Of a DNA stretch of 64,000 bases, positions 31,523 to 42,871 are shown piece after piece. Source of the DNA: Dactylorhiza incarnata (taxonomy: Eukaryota > Streptophyta > Magnoliopsida > Asparagales > Orchidaceae). The stretch's first letter is position 1, and each line of letters starts with the position of its first letter. The position numbers and the translations under genes are program-made. The DNA lies in assembly GCA_033032865.1 (NCBI GenBank), contig JAWHQI010000068.1, positions 744,001 through 808,000 of the forward strand. The letters are read 5' to 3'. The notes beneath the pieces are model-generated. The model did not search any database, was not told where the DNA came from, and saw only the letters and a list, made by a program, of their open reading frames with translations.

Positions 31523-32734
31523 TTACTTATACATTTCATTTTTCATACTCCCATTAACTAGAACTCTTAAAGTTCTGAATAAGTCGTGTTGGGAGGACAA
31601 TAACCCCAGTAGTTATCTTACTTTTTCTTGCATTTTTATTCTATCTAGATTGTTTAGTTAGTTGTATTTCTTTTTTCGTTTGTCTATTTTGTTTTGTTTT
31701 GGAGAAGCTCACCCTTGTAGGTACTCTTTCTGATGGAGGATGCAGTGTCTTGATATTGGTTTACACGCATCTTCTGGTATGCTCACTTGCTGAGCATTGG
31801 GTACTCTCTTCCCTTAGCATTATTTTGAATTTCATAGTCATATATTGTATTGTATTATATAATTTATGTCTGGGGGAGAGTCATTTTATTTACCCACTCA
31901 CGTGCACTATTGCATAGCATACTAGGAGCTTTTATTTAAGTTGTTTTGTTCATTTTCTTTGCACACAACACCCACTTGAGTGTGCACTTAGCTGTTGGCA
32001 CATCATGAGTTGAACTCATTATTTTGTGTGATTTGGGAAAGTCTAGGTGCTGGCTTAAGATTATGTAGTGGAGTAAAATGTTGACTCCGGTGTTCCTAGT
32101 CAAGTACTCACGTGAGTATAGAGATTTGTGTAGATTAGATTTCTTTTTATACTTTTAGTTTTATACATTTCTATGAGTGTAAATATTATTTACTCTACTC
32201 AAATGGTGAATCCGGTGTGAATCAAAAGGTAGCATATGGAAGTGTGTAAATTATCGTTAGATTAGTATTGTTTGAGTCGGGAGAATGAAGAATCTTTCTC
32301 GGGGGCTAAAAACTTGCCCCAAGCGATTCTTGAAGCATGGGCATAGGATAGTTCTTTTGCGTGAGAGTGACGTAGGCTGTTATTTTGCCCTGGTTAAGCT
32401 TTTGTATCATGCCTATCATCTACTCCCTTGCTAGCCCTTTTGAGCCTATCCAGTCCATTTGATTTAGCTCCACCTATACCTCACTAAAGCCTGAAAGCCA
32501 ATCCTAATCGCACACCCAAATTATGAGCTCGAGTTTTACTTTTTGGGGTGGTGATTTTAATAAATTCGTTGTGATTATGTGGATGTGCTCATTTAAAAAT
32601 TTGCTAAAAGGAAAAGAAAAGAAAAAATGAAGAAAGATAAAAAGAAAAAGAAAAGAAAATATTTTTGCTTTGAAAAATGAATGAGAAAAAGACTAAATTT
32701 AAAATTATTTGAAATATTGGGAATAGGTGGTGCA
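31523..32734 (+). other. Zk A internal 3' region, first part
   Basis: Non-coding, cut at 32734 by element D and resuming at 58053. Shared with B, C and D: the segment GACAATAACCCCAGTAGTTATCTTAC (in part), a block near 32300-32340 and an A/G-rich tract (32608-32690). No frame with protein similarity. Position before the 3' LTR suggests RNA-level functions such as packaging or stability. Confidence 0.6.
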
Positions 32735-33741
32735 TGATGCGTGGATCTAGCTCACTGCTATAGGAGGTAGCAAGACTGCGGCACGAAACGACAGTGTACC
32801 GATAATTCAAGTAATATAAAATGGGCGAGTACTTCTCAAGTATCGAATCTCAAAGGAACACAGTAAGGTGGAGTTATCTATCAAGGAAGGACTTGAGATT
32901 GAAGTTCTCTAGGTTGGATGGATTGCGGAAAAGGGGTGATTTGGATTGTGGAAAATAAAAGAAAAGAACTAAACTACCCTTATGCAGGCCACTATGCGTT
33001 GCTTCGCCAGGCGGATTGAAACTATGTTGGACGCTATGCACTGCTTCGCTAGGCAGATGGATGAGTAGGCAGGCGGATGAGGTGAGAGTAACAACGGAAA
33101 GGTTTGAGGGTCATTAGCACCTCTTGGCTAGGCGGATGGATTACACGTGCTGCTATGCACCGCTTGGATGCACGGATGGAAGAGTAGGCTTGCGGATGGA
33201 ATTGTTCGCACCGGTGGAGTCGAGGTGGATTATACGGGCCGTTTGCACCGTTTTGCTTGTCGGATGGAAGAGTAGTAATACGGAATGGAATGGTGGGTTT
33301 GCGGAGTGGAATGGAGTGGGGGCGGAATCGGCGCACCTCATACACACATATAAACAAAAGAATAATTTCACATAGACATGAAATTAATACTACAAATCAA
33401 GGTTTACATGTGCCACATCATCAAATAAACGGATTACATTCATATACATCAACACAAATAAGAGAAAAAGGCAAGAGATACGACCGAATCCGGAGGCTTG
33501 TTGTAGATTCTCGGTAGGAATCATCGCGTTGTCAATCTGTGTCCTAGCTTGGTCAGAACTATCGTCCGGGGTAGAAGAGGACTTTCACTTCCTCCCAATG
33601 GACCTGTCTTCTACGGTAAACTACAATCTGGTCATGTTTGCTGCGAAGAACTCCTGCTTGGCGATGAAGATGGAGGTGGAATGCTCTCCATGAAGCATGT
33701 GGATGATGGAAGTGGCCTAGGGCAAAGCCCTTATGGGAGGT
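32735..33741 (-). mobile_element. 3' LTR of Zk D, left piece
   Basis: The LTR end piece, interrupted at 33741 by element B (duplicated GAGGT); it resumes at 45955. Contains shared Zk LTR words such as GGCGGATGGANGAGTAGGC in several degenerate copies. Confidence 0.88.
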
Positions 33742-34224
33742 TGATGGCGCAAATCTCACACACCGCTATAGGCGGTAGCTCGACTGCGACACGAAACGGC
33801 AGTGTACCGATCGTTCAAGTAATATAAAACGAGGAGTAATCCCCGAGTATCGAATCTCTCAAGGAACACAGTAAGGTGGAGTTTATTATCGAGGAAGGAC
33901 TTGAGATTGAAGTCCTTTCGAGCGGATGGATGCGGAAATGGGGGATTTGGTTTGCGAATAATAAAATAAAATATTACAACTACTCTTATGCAATGCCCCT
34001 ATGCAATGCTTCGCTTGGCGGAATGGAGACTAGGCAGGCCTTGAACGCGCTGCGTCGCAAGGGCGGATGGACGAGTAGGCTAACGGATCGAACTATGCAG
34101 GCCTTGAGCGCGCTGCTTCGTTAGGCGGGATGGAATACACGGGCCGCTATGCCACGCTTTGGTAGGCGGATGGGAGAGTAGGCTAACGGAATGAGGGTCG
34201 TCGGCACCTCTTCAAGAAGCACGC
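33742..34224 (-). mobile_element. 3' LTR of Zk B, left piece
   Basis: Matches the right LTR of B from 44332 with a few substitutions, up to the CACGC where H inserted; the LTR resumes at 40005. Confidence 0.92.
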
Positions 34225-34460
34225 TGAAAGTATCTAGTTGCGACCTAAATCACCTAGAGGGGGGTGAATAGGTGGATTCTATGTCTTTTCGCGGAATAAA
34301 AAACTTAGAAATAAAAGCACACAGAATCCAAAAGAGCACAGCACAACACAGAGAATTATAGTGGTTCCCCGATCTTGGGTAGTCCACTTTCCACCTCACC
34401 TATCTAGCATGACCGGCTAGACTAGGCTACTTCACTGAACTCGGATCAAACAAATCCTAC

Positions 34461-34600
34461 TACTCGGAGTATACAACTCCTACAAGCTCGGAGAACAAAC
34501 TCTCCTACAAACTCGGAAGGAAAACTTCCTACAAACTCGGAGACAACGCTCCTACAACTCGGAGTATAACTCCTACAACTCGGAAGCAAGCTTCCTACAA
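34461..34600 (-). repeat. Six-unit hairpin array, H 3' LTR
   Basis: Tandem units of 22-27 bp with pattern GTAGGAN-loop-NTCCGAGTT on the minus strand. Each unit folds: stems GGAAGC/GCTTCC, GGAGT/ACTCC, GGAG/CTCC, GGAAG/CTTCC, GGAGA/TCTCC and GGAGT/ACTCC. Flanks (GAGTTTGTA) stay constant while the stem and loop vary. The array lies downstream of the TATA, in the RNA leader. Confidence 0.85.
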
Positions 34601-35129
34601 GAATATTGTAAAGAAATCTTACAAAATCTTTGATTGAGAAACAATCTACTTAGGAACTCTTGGAGGAGTCCTTTTCTTCAGATCTAAAACAAAAGATCTT
34701 CTTCTTCCTTGAAAATAGAAATCTGAAATCTGGATCTAAAAGAGGAAGAATAGATCTTACTTTGAAAAACCTTGAACTTAGCACTTAGGAGAAAACTAGA
34801 TCTGAAAGGAACTTGACAGATCTAAAATCAGAGATCTAGTATTCTCCTTTCTTCAAGAGGGATCGTGAAAAGCTTTGTCGGCAAGGAGCAGTTGATTTGC
34901 GATAAAGGTCGGCCGATGGACGAAGAGAGCAACGTCTTTCCTCTTGGATTCACGATTCATCGTTAAACGGAATTAACCCTTAGCTATATATAGCCTATCC
35001 ATTCCAACGGCTATAAACGAGAGCAACGAGAAGGGCGACAAACAAGGAGGGATTGCCACGTGTACAGTACATGTCGGCTAACCCTAATTTTCAAAAACGA
35101 AACGAGGAAATGAAATCCGTCTGCCCGTC

Positions 35130-35470
35130 ATTCGTCGGGATTCGTCGGGAGAACACGAGAGCATCCGACGAATTGACTTAGCTGCAGAGTTTTCTTAAGA
35201 ACCTAGACAAAATTGATCTCTGTCAGCATTCGTCGGGATTCGTCGGAATGACCCGAGTCATTTCGACGAATGGACTTGGCTTCAGAAAATTCTTCACAAC
35301 TCAGCCAAAAAGACCTCTGTCAGCATTCGTCGGGATTCGTCGGAATGACCCGAGTCATCTCGACGAATGGACTTGGCTTCAGAAATTTCTTCACAACTCA
35401 GCCAAAAAGACCTCTGTCAGCATTCGTCGGGATTCGTCGGAATGACCCGAGTCATCTCGACGAATGGACT
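35130..35470 (-). repeat. 97-bp tandem units with ATTCGTCGG hairpins, H 3' LTR
   Basis: TGTCAGCATTCGTCGGGATT starts at 35221, 35318 and 35414. Each unit contains ATTCGTCGGAATGAC..GTCATYTCGACGAAT, a nearly perfect 14-bp stem with a CCGA loop. A diverged fourth unit precedes at about 35135. Located upstream of the TATA, in U3. Confidence 0.9.
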
Positions 35471-36221
35471 TGGCAGAAATTTCCTTTTCTTCTGAAAGCC
35501 TACTTCACTCCTCAACCTTGAAAACCTTCAGTTATGAGTATATGAAGTGTACTCCAAAAGAGAGATTACACATGGACCAACACTTTGTTCTATACAATGA
35601 GGGATTACATTGTCTAGAACTGTGTTTGGTGATCCATTGCAACCTGACTTTGGTGTGCACTTAGCAATTTAGAACCTGCAAACACATAACTAGAGAACAA
35701 CATCAAATACAACTCAATTCAACTTAGTTCAAAGGAACACTTCTTCAAATCAAGGTAATTGTGGCTACAATACCCAACAATCTCCCCCTATTTGAAGAAG
35801 TCAGAACCTATGTACTGAGTTGAATTGCACTTAAATAAATATATATCAAATAGATAAGGAGAGTTAAAAACTTAACTTTTTCAACTTTCTCTCCCTTTCA
35901 ACTTTCTCTTTCAACTTTGCCAAATCTAACTTTGCCAATTCCTCCCAACTTCAAATTTTCTTGCAAATACAACTTCTCTCCCCCTTTCTGACTACTTCAG
36001 ATAGGGAAGAAAAAGCATGAGAGCTCAAAGCTCCCCCTCAATCTTTTCTCCCCCTTAGACTTATCTCCCCCTTAGAAATTCAGTGCCTGGACTGATTTCC
36101 TAAGCTTTTCAACAACCTTACTATATTTCTTCTATGTTCTGGTCATGTACCATGAACATCCACTTGTCCAAGTGCCTGATTAGAGTTTTGGTTGGCCTTT
36201 GGACATACCTGCAATCACAGA

Positions 36222-38366
36222 TTAATTTCCCTTAGGAACCCAAAAGGATTTGGGTCCTAGGTTTCTGGTTAGATTAACACCACTCGGAGTGTTAACATTG
36301 CAAGGGGTCATTCTTACATTGTTAACCCGTGGAGTCTTGACATTTCTGGGGTTAAACCAACAATCTATGGCGAAGTGACCAATCTTGCCACAACACCAAC
36401 AATCAAATCGATTGTATCTTCTCTTGTTTTCCTGTTTTAACTTTTGAACGGGGAGTTTAGCAGGAGCAATATTCTTAGAAGTAGAAGTCTCGTGGTTGCA
36501 ACACACGCATGACTCCTTCTTCTCTTCATGAGATTTAGCAACAATTGATTTAATCTTTGGTGCTTTCTTAATAACTGATCCATGTACAAATGAACCATAA
36601 TCCTTGGGGATTACTTTTTCATAAGGTCCCTTGAAAGCAGTTGTTTCGAAGCATCGGGGACGGGTTTGATTTTGGTCAACCTTGCCCTTACCTTTAACAA
36701 CTCTTTTCTTAGCAGCCTTACTACTTTCGGCCTTATGACCAAGACCACTAACCTTCGCAGGAGCAGAAAATCTTTCAATGATTGGAAGGATAGTTTTTGG
36801 TTTGGAGAAGCTTTCAACTATCTTCCTTTCCACCACTAACTTTTCTTCTAAATCATTGATAAACTTCTCCTTAAGATTTAATAATTCAGCGGAGCTTTTA
36901 ATTTCATCTTTCAAGGGTTGGATTTCATCTTTGAGAGGAGTCAATTGTTTAATTTCCTCCCTCAAAGCTGATTCCACCATCTTGAGAGATGCAATCTCAT
37001 GTGCTTGAGATTTGACTACCTTGCGGCATTTGTCAAATCCCTCCAACATAGCTTTATACTGAACCATTAGATCTAAGTCTTCCTTTGAAGAATAGCCTTC
37101 ATTTTCAACGGAATCAGTTTCAGATGCAGAAAGAGGAGTGTGCGAGTTTACCTTCCCTTTGTATGAGGAGACACTTCCTTCCTCATCTGAATGTGCCATA
37201 AGCCCAAAATAGGCTTCTTCATCTGAGCTTGACTTCCCTGAGTCACTGTCACTAAGAGTCTTGGACTCCTTTGCCAAGAAGCTCTTTTCTTCTTTCCTCT
37301 TATTCTTGAAGGATTTCTTCTTGTATGGACATTCCGTGCTTAAATGTCCTGGCTTATTACAACAAAAACAAATAATATCAGTCGAAATATATTTATTTGG
37401 TTTAGATTTATACCTATCGTTGTTGTGTTCCTTCTTGTGATGTTCATCATCACCCCTTGATCTTCTATGATCTGATGAGGATTGACTTTTCCTCTGGCTT
37501 CTTTTTCTGAGCAATCTCTTGAATTGCTTGGAGAGAGAAGAGAACTCTCCATCAGACATATCAGAGCTTGAGGGGCAAGCATCTGATTCATCATCTTCAT
37601 CTGAGGATTTTCTTCTAACAGAAGACGAGGCCTTATGTCTTCTTGATTCTTTGGCCTTCAGTGTCACGGTCTTCTCTCTTCCAGAGGTGGAGCATCCCTC
37701 TTCTTCAGCTTTTCTAATACTCAGCTTGAGCTCATGTGATAAGAGCTTGCCAAACAGAATTTGTGGCTCCATCGTAGCCAACTTTCCGAATTCCCGGATA
37801 GCAATAGCCTTGGTATCCCATTCTTTCGTTAGGGATCTCAAGAACTTGTCATTTAGTTCTCCAACGGTGAATTCCCGATCATAGTTCTTAAGACCATTGA
37901 CGATCTTAAAGAACTTCTCATAAGTAGCAGAAATGGAGTCTCTTGGATCTTGCTTGAATGCTTCATATTCTTGATTCAGCAATGATCTTCGATCATCCCT
38001 TACTTCTTCGGTTCCTTCCATAAGAACAACTATGGAGTCCCACATTTCCTTGGCAGACTTGCAGTGTATAAGATTTTGTAGCATTGAATCGTCCACTGCA
38101 CCAGCAATAATGTTCTTTGCCTTCTTGTCCAAGATGACGAGGGCAATCTCATCTTTGTCTAGCTCCAACATTTTCTTGGGAATCATAATAGCTGAATTTA
38201 TAGACGATGGCTTCATAGGAACATGGGGACCTTCCTCTACTATCTGAAAAATTCTTGGGTCGGTGGCTTCCATGTAGAACTTCATTCTTTCCTTCCACAT
38301 AGGGAAGTTCTCCTTAGAACAGACGAGCATCTTGAGAGAATCCTTGGATTTTTCCATTTCAGACAA
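36222..38366 (-). CDS. Copia gag protein of element H, intact
   Basis: 714 residues without a stop. The N-terminus (about 1-60, ENFPMWKERMKFYMEATDPR) and residues 75-220 (KSAKEMWDSIVVLMEGTEEV, GELNDKFLRSLTKEWDTKA) are the DUF4219/UBN2 gag domain of plant Copia elements. A Lys/Ser-rich segment follows, then knuckle CFCCNKPGHLSTEC (about 333), an acidic Ser stretch, a coiled coil (about 432-520) and a second knuckle CWCCGKIGHFAIDC (about 656), ending GPKSFWVPKGN. Two knuckles 320 residues apart are unusual. The protein should form virus-like particles and bind RNA. No protease, integrase or RT follows, so particles would need a helper. The ATG at 38366 is the first after the primer site and the frame is uninterrupted. 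Confidence 0.93.
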   Translation of the reverse strand: MSEMEKSKDSLKMLVCSKENFPMWKERMKFYMEATDPRIFQIVEEGPHVPMKPSSINSAIMIPKKMLELDKDEIALVILDKKAKNIIAGAVDDSMLQNLIHCKSAKEMWDSIVVLMEGTEEVRDDRRSLLNQEYEAFKQDPRDSISATYEKFFKIVNGLKNYDREFTVGELNDKFLRSLTKEWDTKAIAIREFGKLATMEPQILFGKLLSHELKLSIRKAEEEGCSTSGREKTVTLKAKESRRHKASSSVRRKSSDEDDESDACPSSSDMSDGEFSSLSKQFKRLLRKRSQRKSQSSSDHRRSRGDDEHHKKEHNNDRYKSKPNKYISTDIICFCCNKPGHLSTECPYKKKSFKNKRKEEKSFLAKESKTLSDSDSGKSSSDEEAYFGLMAHSDEEGSVSSYKGKVNSHTPLSASETDSVENEGYSSKEDLDLMVQYKAMLEGFDKCRKVVKSQAHEIASLKMVESALREEIKQLTPLKDEIQPLKDEIKSSAELLNLKEKFINDLEEKLVVERKIVESFSKPKTILPIIERFSAPAKVSGLGHKAESSKAAKKRVVKGKGKVDQNQTRPRCFETTAFKGPYEKVIPKDYGSFVHGSVIKKAPKIKSIVAKSHEEKKESCVCCNHETSTSKNIAPAKLPVQKLKQENKRRYNRFDCWCCGKIGHFAIDCWFNPRNVKTPRVNNVRMTPCNVNTPSGVNLTRNLGPKSFWVPKGN

Positions 38367-38430
38367 ACTTGCTCTTGCAACTAGATTTAAAGATCTTGTT
38401 CAAGGTGTTAACCTTATAGCGAACAAACTC

Positions 38431-38442
38431 CCTCTGATACCA
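38431..38442 (-). other. Primer-binding site of H, tRNA-iMet
   Basis: The minus strand reads TGGTATCAGAGG two bases after the LTR end ACTTTCA. Confidence 0.92.
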
Positions 38443-38444
38443 AT

Positions 38445-39999
38445 TGAAAGTATCTAGTTGCGACCTAAATCACCTAGAGGGGGGTGAATAGGTGGATTCT
38501 ATGTCTTTTCGCGGAATAAAAAACTTAGAAATAAAAGCACACAGAATCCAAAAGAGCACAGCACAACACAGAGAATTATAGTGGTTCCCCGATCTTGGGT
38601 AGTCCACTTTCCACCTCACCTATCTAGCATGACCGGCTAGACTAGGCTACTTCACTGAACTCGGATCAAACAAATCCTACTACTCGGAGTATACAACTCC
38701 TACAAGCTCGGAGAACAAACTCTCCTACAAACTCGGAAGGAAAACTTCCTACAAACTCGGAGACAACGCTCCTACAACTCAGAGTATAACTCCTACAACT
38801 CGGAAGCAAGCTTCCTACAAGAATATTGTAAAGAAATCTTACAAAATCTTTGATTGAGAAACAATCTACTTAGGAACTCTTGGAGGAGTCCTTTTCTTCA
38901 GATCTAAAACAAAAGATCTTCTTCTTCCTTGAAAATAGAAATCTGAAATCTGGATCTAAAAGAGGAAGAATAGATCTTACTTTGAAAAACCTTGAACTTA
39001 GCACTTAGGAGAAAACTAGATCTGAAAGGAACTTGACAGATCTAAAATCAGAGATCTAGTATTCTCCTTTCTTCAAGAGGGATCGTGAAAAGCTTTGTCG
39101 GCAAGGAGCAGTTGATTTGCGATAAAGGTCGGCCGATGGACGAAGAGAGCAACGTCTTTCCTCTTGGATTCACGATTCATCGTTAAACGGAATTAACCCT
39201 TAGCTATATATAGCCTATCCATTCCAACGGCTATAAACGAGAGCAACGAGAAGGGCGACAAACAAGGAGGGATTGCCACGTGTACAGTACATGTCGGCTA
39301 ACCCTAAATTTCAAAAACGAAACGAGGAAATGAAATCCGTCTGCCCGTCATTCGTCGGGATTCGTCGGGAGAACACGAGAGCATCCGACGAATTAACTTA
39401 GCTGCAGAGTTTTCTTGAGAACCTAGACAAAATTGATCTCTGTCAGCATTCGTCGGGATTCGTCGGAATGACCCGAGTCATTTCGACGAATGGACTTGGC
39501 TTCAGAAAATTCTTCACAACTCAGCCAAAAAGACCTCTGTCAGCATTCGTCGGGATTCGTCGGAATGACCCGAGTCATCTCGACGAATGGACTTGGCTTC
39601 AGAAATTTCTTCACAACTCAGCCAAAAAGACCTCTGTCAGCATTCGTCGGGATTCGTCGGAATGACCCGAGTCATCTCGACGAATGGACTTGGCAGAAAT
39701 TTCCTTTTCTTCTGAAAGCCTACTTCACTCCTCAACCTTGAAAACCTTCAGTTATGAGTATATGAAGTGTACTCCAAAAGAGAGATTACACATGGACCAA
39801 CACTTTGTTCTATACAATGAGGGATTACATTGTCTAGAACTGTGTTTGGTGATCCATTGCAACCTGACTTTGGTGTGCACTTAGCAATTTAGAACCTGCA
39901 AACACATAACTAGAGAACAACATCAAATACAACTCAATTCAACTTAGTTCAAAGGAACACTTCTTCAAATCAAGGTAATTGTGGCTACAATACCCAACA
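38445..39999 (-). mobile_element. 5' LTR of element H
   Basis: The promoter-bearing LTR; same length and features as the 3' copy (TATA at 39204-39213, hairpin array 38681-38820, 97-bp units about 39355-39690). Four visible differences from the other LTR: near 38780, 39307, 39395 and 39418. Confidence 0.95.
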
Positions 40000-40004
40000 C
40001 ACGC

Positions 40005-41137
40005 CACTAGCAATTGCTAGTGCGGTACACGAACGTGACGTCGGGATGGAGGATGGAATGGGGCGCACCTCAAGCAACTCAAACAACAAACATTTCACAT
40101 AAACATGAAATATATAGAAATACAAACTAGTTTAAGTGCAACTTCATCTTAATACACAGATCTAACTACATACACATCAATAAGAGAAGAATAATGCAAG
40201 AAATCGACCGAATCCGAAGGCTCGTTGTGGATTCACGGTAGGAAGCACCGGGTTGTCAATCCGCATCCTAGCTCGGTCCGCAACTACGTCCGGGGTAGAG
40301 AGAGCTGTCACTACTCTCCAATGAGCCCGTCTTCTTCGTGTCACGATCCGGTAGAGGTTGCAAACTTCCTCTTGCTTGATGGTGATGGCGGCTAGATCTT
40401 CCCTTGGAGTTCTAGGATGAAGGAGGAGGCCGAGAGGAAGCTCCGGCTCAAGGTTGGCGTGAAGAACAAGCCCGGAGCACCTCCATATGGTGGGCGGCGA
40501 TGGATGGGGCGAAAAACCTGCGGAAGGGGCGAAAACGGCGGAGCTGGGCGGAAAAATGGCGAGGATCCGACCTATATCGCGAGCAGGACAATTTATAGGC
40601 GCTGGAATAAACAGTGCGCACGATCGTTGTCGCACGACCAGTGGTCGTGCGCACTATCATCCTGTGATCGTGCGCCTGCCTGGACGGGGCCTGCAAGGGA
40701 AAAAGATTATAAAATACAATGTTCGCACGACCAGTGGCGCACGACCAGTGATCGTGCACGCTATCGTAAGTGGTCGTGCGATACGGAAAATAGAACTCAG
40801 TTTTCAGGGGTTAAGTGCACACGATCAGTGGCGCACGACCAGTGGTCGTGCGCAACAGAGCTAGTGATCGTGCGCTGTGTTCCTGTATAGAATTGTACCA
40901 GAAACACCTGCACGACACCTGCTCCAGCATACAACACTAATCAAACCACTGAAAGTGACACTTAATCATGCATGAAAACTAAAATGAAGATAAACAAGAA
41001 ATAACACCAAAACGGGCCTAGAAGTGCACATGGCATGGAATAACAAATATGAGCGAAAACATGCCTAAAGTGTAGTGCATAGACTAGAAAATCAGCCCAG
41101 ATGAGTCCATAAATGTGTATATATTTGGGACTCATCA
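40005..41137 (-). mobile_element. 3' LTR of Zk B, right piece
   Basis: Continues the LTR cut by H. Contains the GCACGACCAGTGGTCGTGC palindromes (about 40615-40870), TATA on minus (near 40590) and the terminal fold-back GGGACTCATCA ending at 41137. Confidence 0.92.
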
Positions 41138-42871
41138 CACCCCCAGACTTACCTGTTTGCGCGTCCCGAGCAAACAAATTCTAAGCGAACGGGGAAAGAA
41201 AAGTAGATGGCTTAAAATTATAATACAGAGTACCATGCGAAGTCGCATGCTCACGTGCATAAGAAAAATAGTAGAGAAAATTTCTCATTATACACAAACA
41301 GTTTATATATTTCTAAAAGAGTAAAAGCATATTACAACCACTCAAAATGGTGAACAACGGTTAATCATCCGGTCATGCACACGGAGAAAGTAAACTAAGC
41401 ACTGGATGAGCATTGCTCAAGATTGGGGTGCCGGACAAACTCCACTGAAATCCATCAGTGTCGGTGACCATAGGCTCATCCGGTCACATTCTCTCCACGA
41501 CACTAGATTGGTCCATAGCGTGAGTCGGTAGGACTTTTAGGTTTTAATTGAGGCTTGGGTTACGGTGAGGTAAACAAAGATAAACATGGAGGCTAAGCAC
41601 ACCTAACCCAACATGAGCATAAGATAGAGCTACCCGCACGACGATAATAAACAAATGCACCACACCCCCAGACTTGGACTTTTGCAACATAGGTGTGTGC
41701 ACCGCCCGCTCCCAATACCAAAATTTCAAAATTTTCAATTCAACTTTTTTCATAACAATCCCCCTTTTTTTTTCTACTTCATTCTTCTTTTTCTTTCTTT
41801 TCTTTTTTCAGCAAAAATATCAATTAATACACCCACAATTTCCACTATAAAAATTACCACATCAACACCCCCCAAAATGTAAATATAACTATAATTAAAG
41901 CTCAGATTTGGGTGTGCGACTAGGTTAGGCTTTTAAGCTTTTGGTGAGATAAAAGTGGGGCTGAATCAAGAGGAAGGGGTAGGTACAACAGGGCTAGCAA
42001 GGGTAGATGATAGGCATGAAATAAAAAGCTCAACCAGGCCAAAATAATGGCCTACGTCATTCTCACGCACTAGAAGTATCCTATGCCAATGCTTCAAGAA
42101 TCGCTTAGGGCAAGTTCTAGCCACCGAGAAAGATTCTCCTTTCTCCCGACTCAAGCAATACGAATCTAGCGATCGTTTACACACATCCCTATGCTACCGT
42201 TTGATTCCACCGGATTCACCATTTGAGTAGAGTAAACATCATTTACACTAATAGAAAAATATAAAACCATAAGTATAAAGAGAAGTCTAATCTACACAAA
42301 TTCCTATGCAGCCGAGCACTCGACTAGGAGCACTACTGGAGTCAACATTTTACTCTGCTGCATAGTCCTAAGCCATCACCTAGGCTTTCCCAAATAAGCA
42401 GAAGAATTAAATTCACAACAGAGCAGGCAAACAGATGAGTACGCGCTCAAGTGGGTGTTGTGGTGTGCAATGAAGATGAACAATACTAAATAAATGAAAT
42501 AGAAATACTTCTAGCATGCAATGCAATAGTGCACGTGCGTGGGAACACAGAACTACTCTCCCCCAGACTTAAACTAAACAATCCACATAATATATGACAT
42601 GAAAATCAAAATAGGGCTAGGGAAAGAGAGTACCCAATGCTCAGAAATGAGCATACCAGAAGATTGGCGTGTAAGCTAAAATGAACCGCGGCATCCGCCA
42701 TCCAGAAAAGATACCTGCAGGGGTTAGCTCCGCAAAAACAAAAGAAATAGACAAACTAAAATAAACTACAACTAACTAAACATGATTAGAAGAAATAAAA
42801 ATGCAGAAAAAGTAAGATAACTACTGGGGTTATTGTCATCCCAGCACGACTTATTCAGGACTTTATAATAT
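41138..42871 (-). other. Zk B internal 3' region
   Basis: Starts with the polypurine tract (AGTCTGGGGGTG on minus). Non-coding; collinear with 31523-32734 plus 58053-58608 of A, 46586-48320 of D and 49974-51703 of C. Conserved pieces include a purine tract (pyrimidine on plus, 41745-41815) and a second tract CACCCCCAGACTTGGAC near 41660. Confidence 0.65.

Larger units (their letters stand above)
34225..35779 (-). mobile_element. 3' LTR of element H
   Basis: 1555 bp. Features, left to right on plus: LTR end, six-unit hairpin array (34461-34600), TATA on minus (CTATATATAG, 34984-34993), three 97-bp units with long hairpins (35219-35470), LTR start. Confidence 0.95.
34225..39999 (-). mobile_element. 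Gag-only Copia element H, very young
   Basis: 5775 bp, minus strand, with LTRs of 1555 bp each at 34225-35779 and 38445-39999 and target duplication CACGC (34220-34224, 40000-40004). The LTRs run TGTTGGGTATTG...ACTTTCA on the minus strand and differ at only four sites by eye. Between them are a tRNA-iMet primer site (38431-38442), one intact gag and a purine tract (35780-35792). Only 2665 bp lie between the LTRs and there is no pol, so it moves with borrowed enzymes. Confidence 0.96.

Noticed and set aside
35248..35521. Open frames in H's LTR repeats
   Set aside because: They are translations of the 97-bp tandem hairpin units, duplicated in both LTRs.
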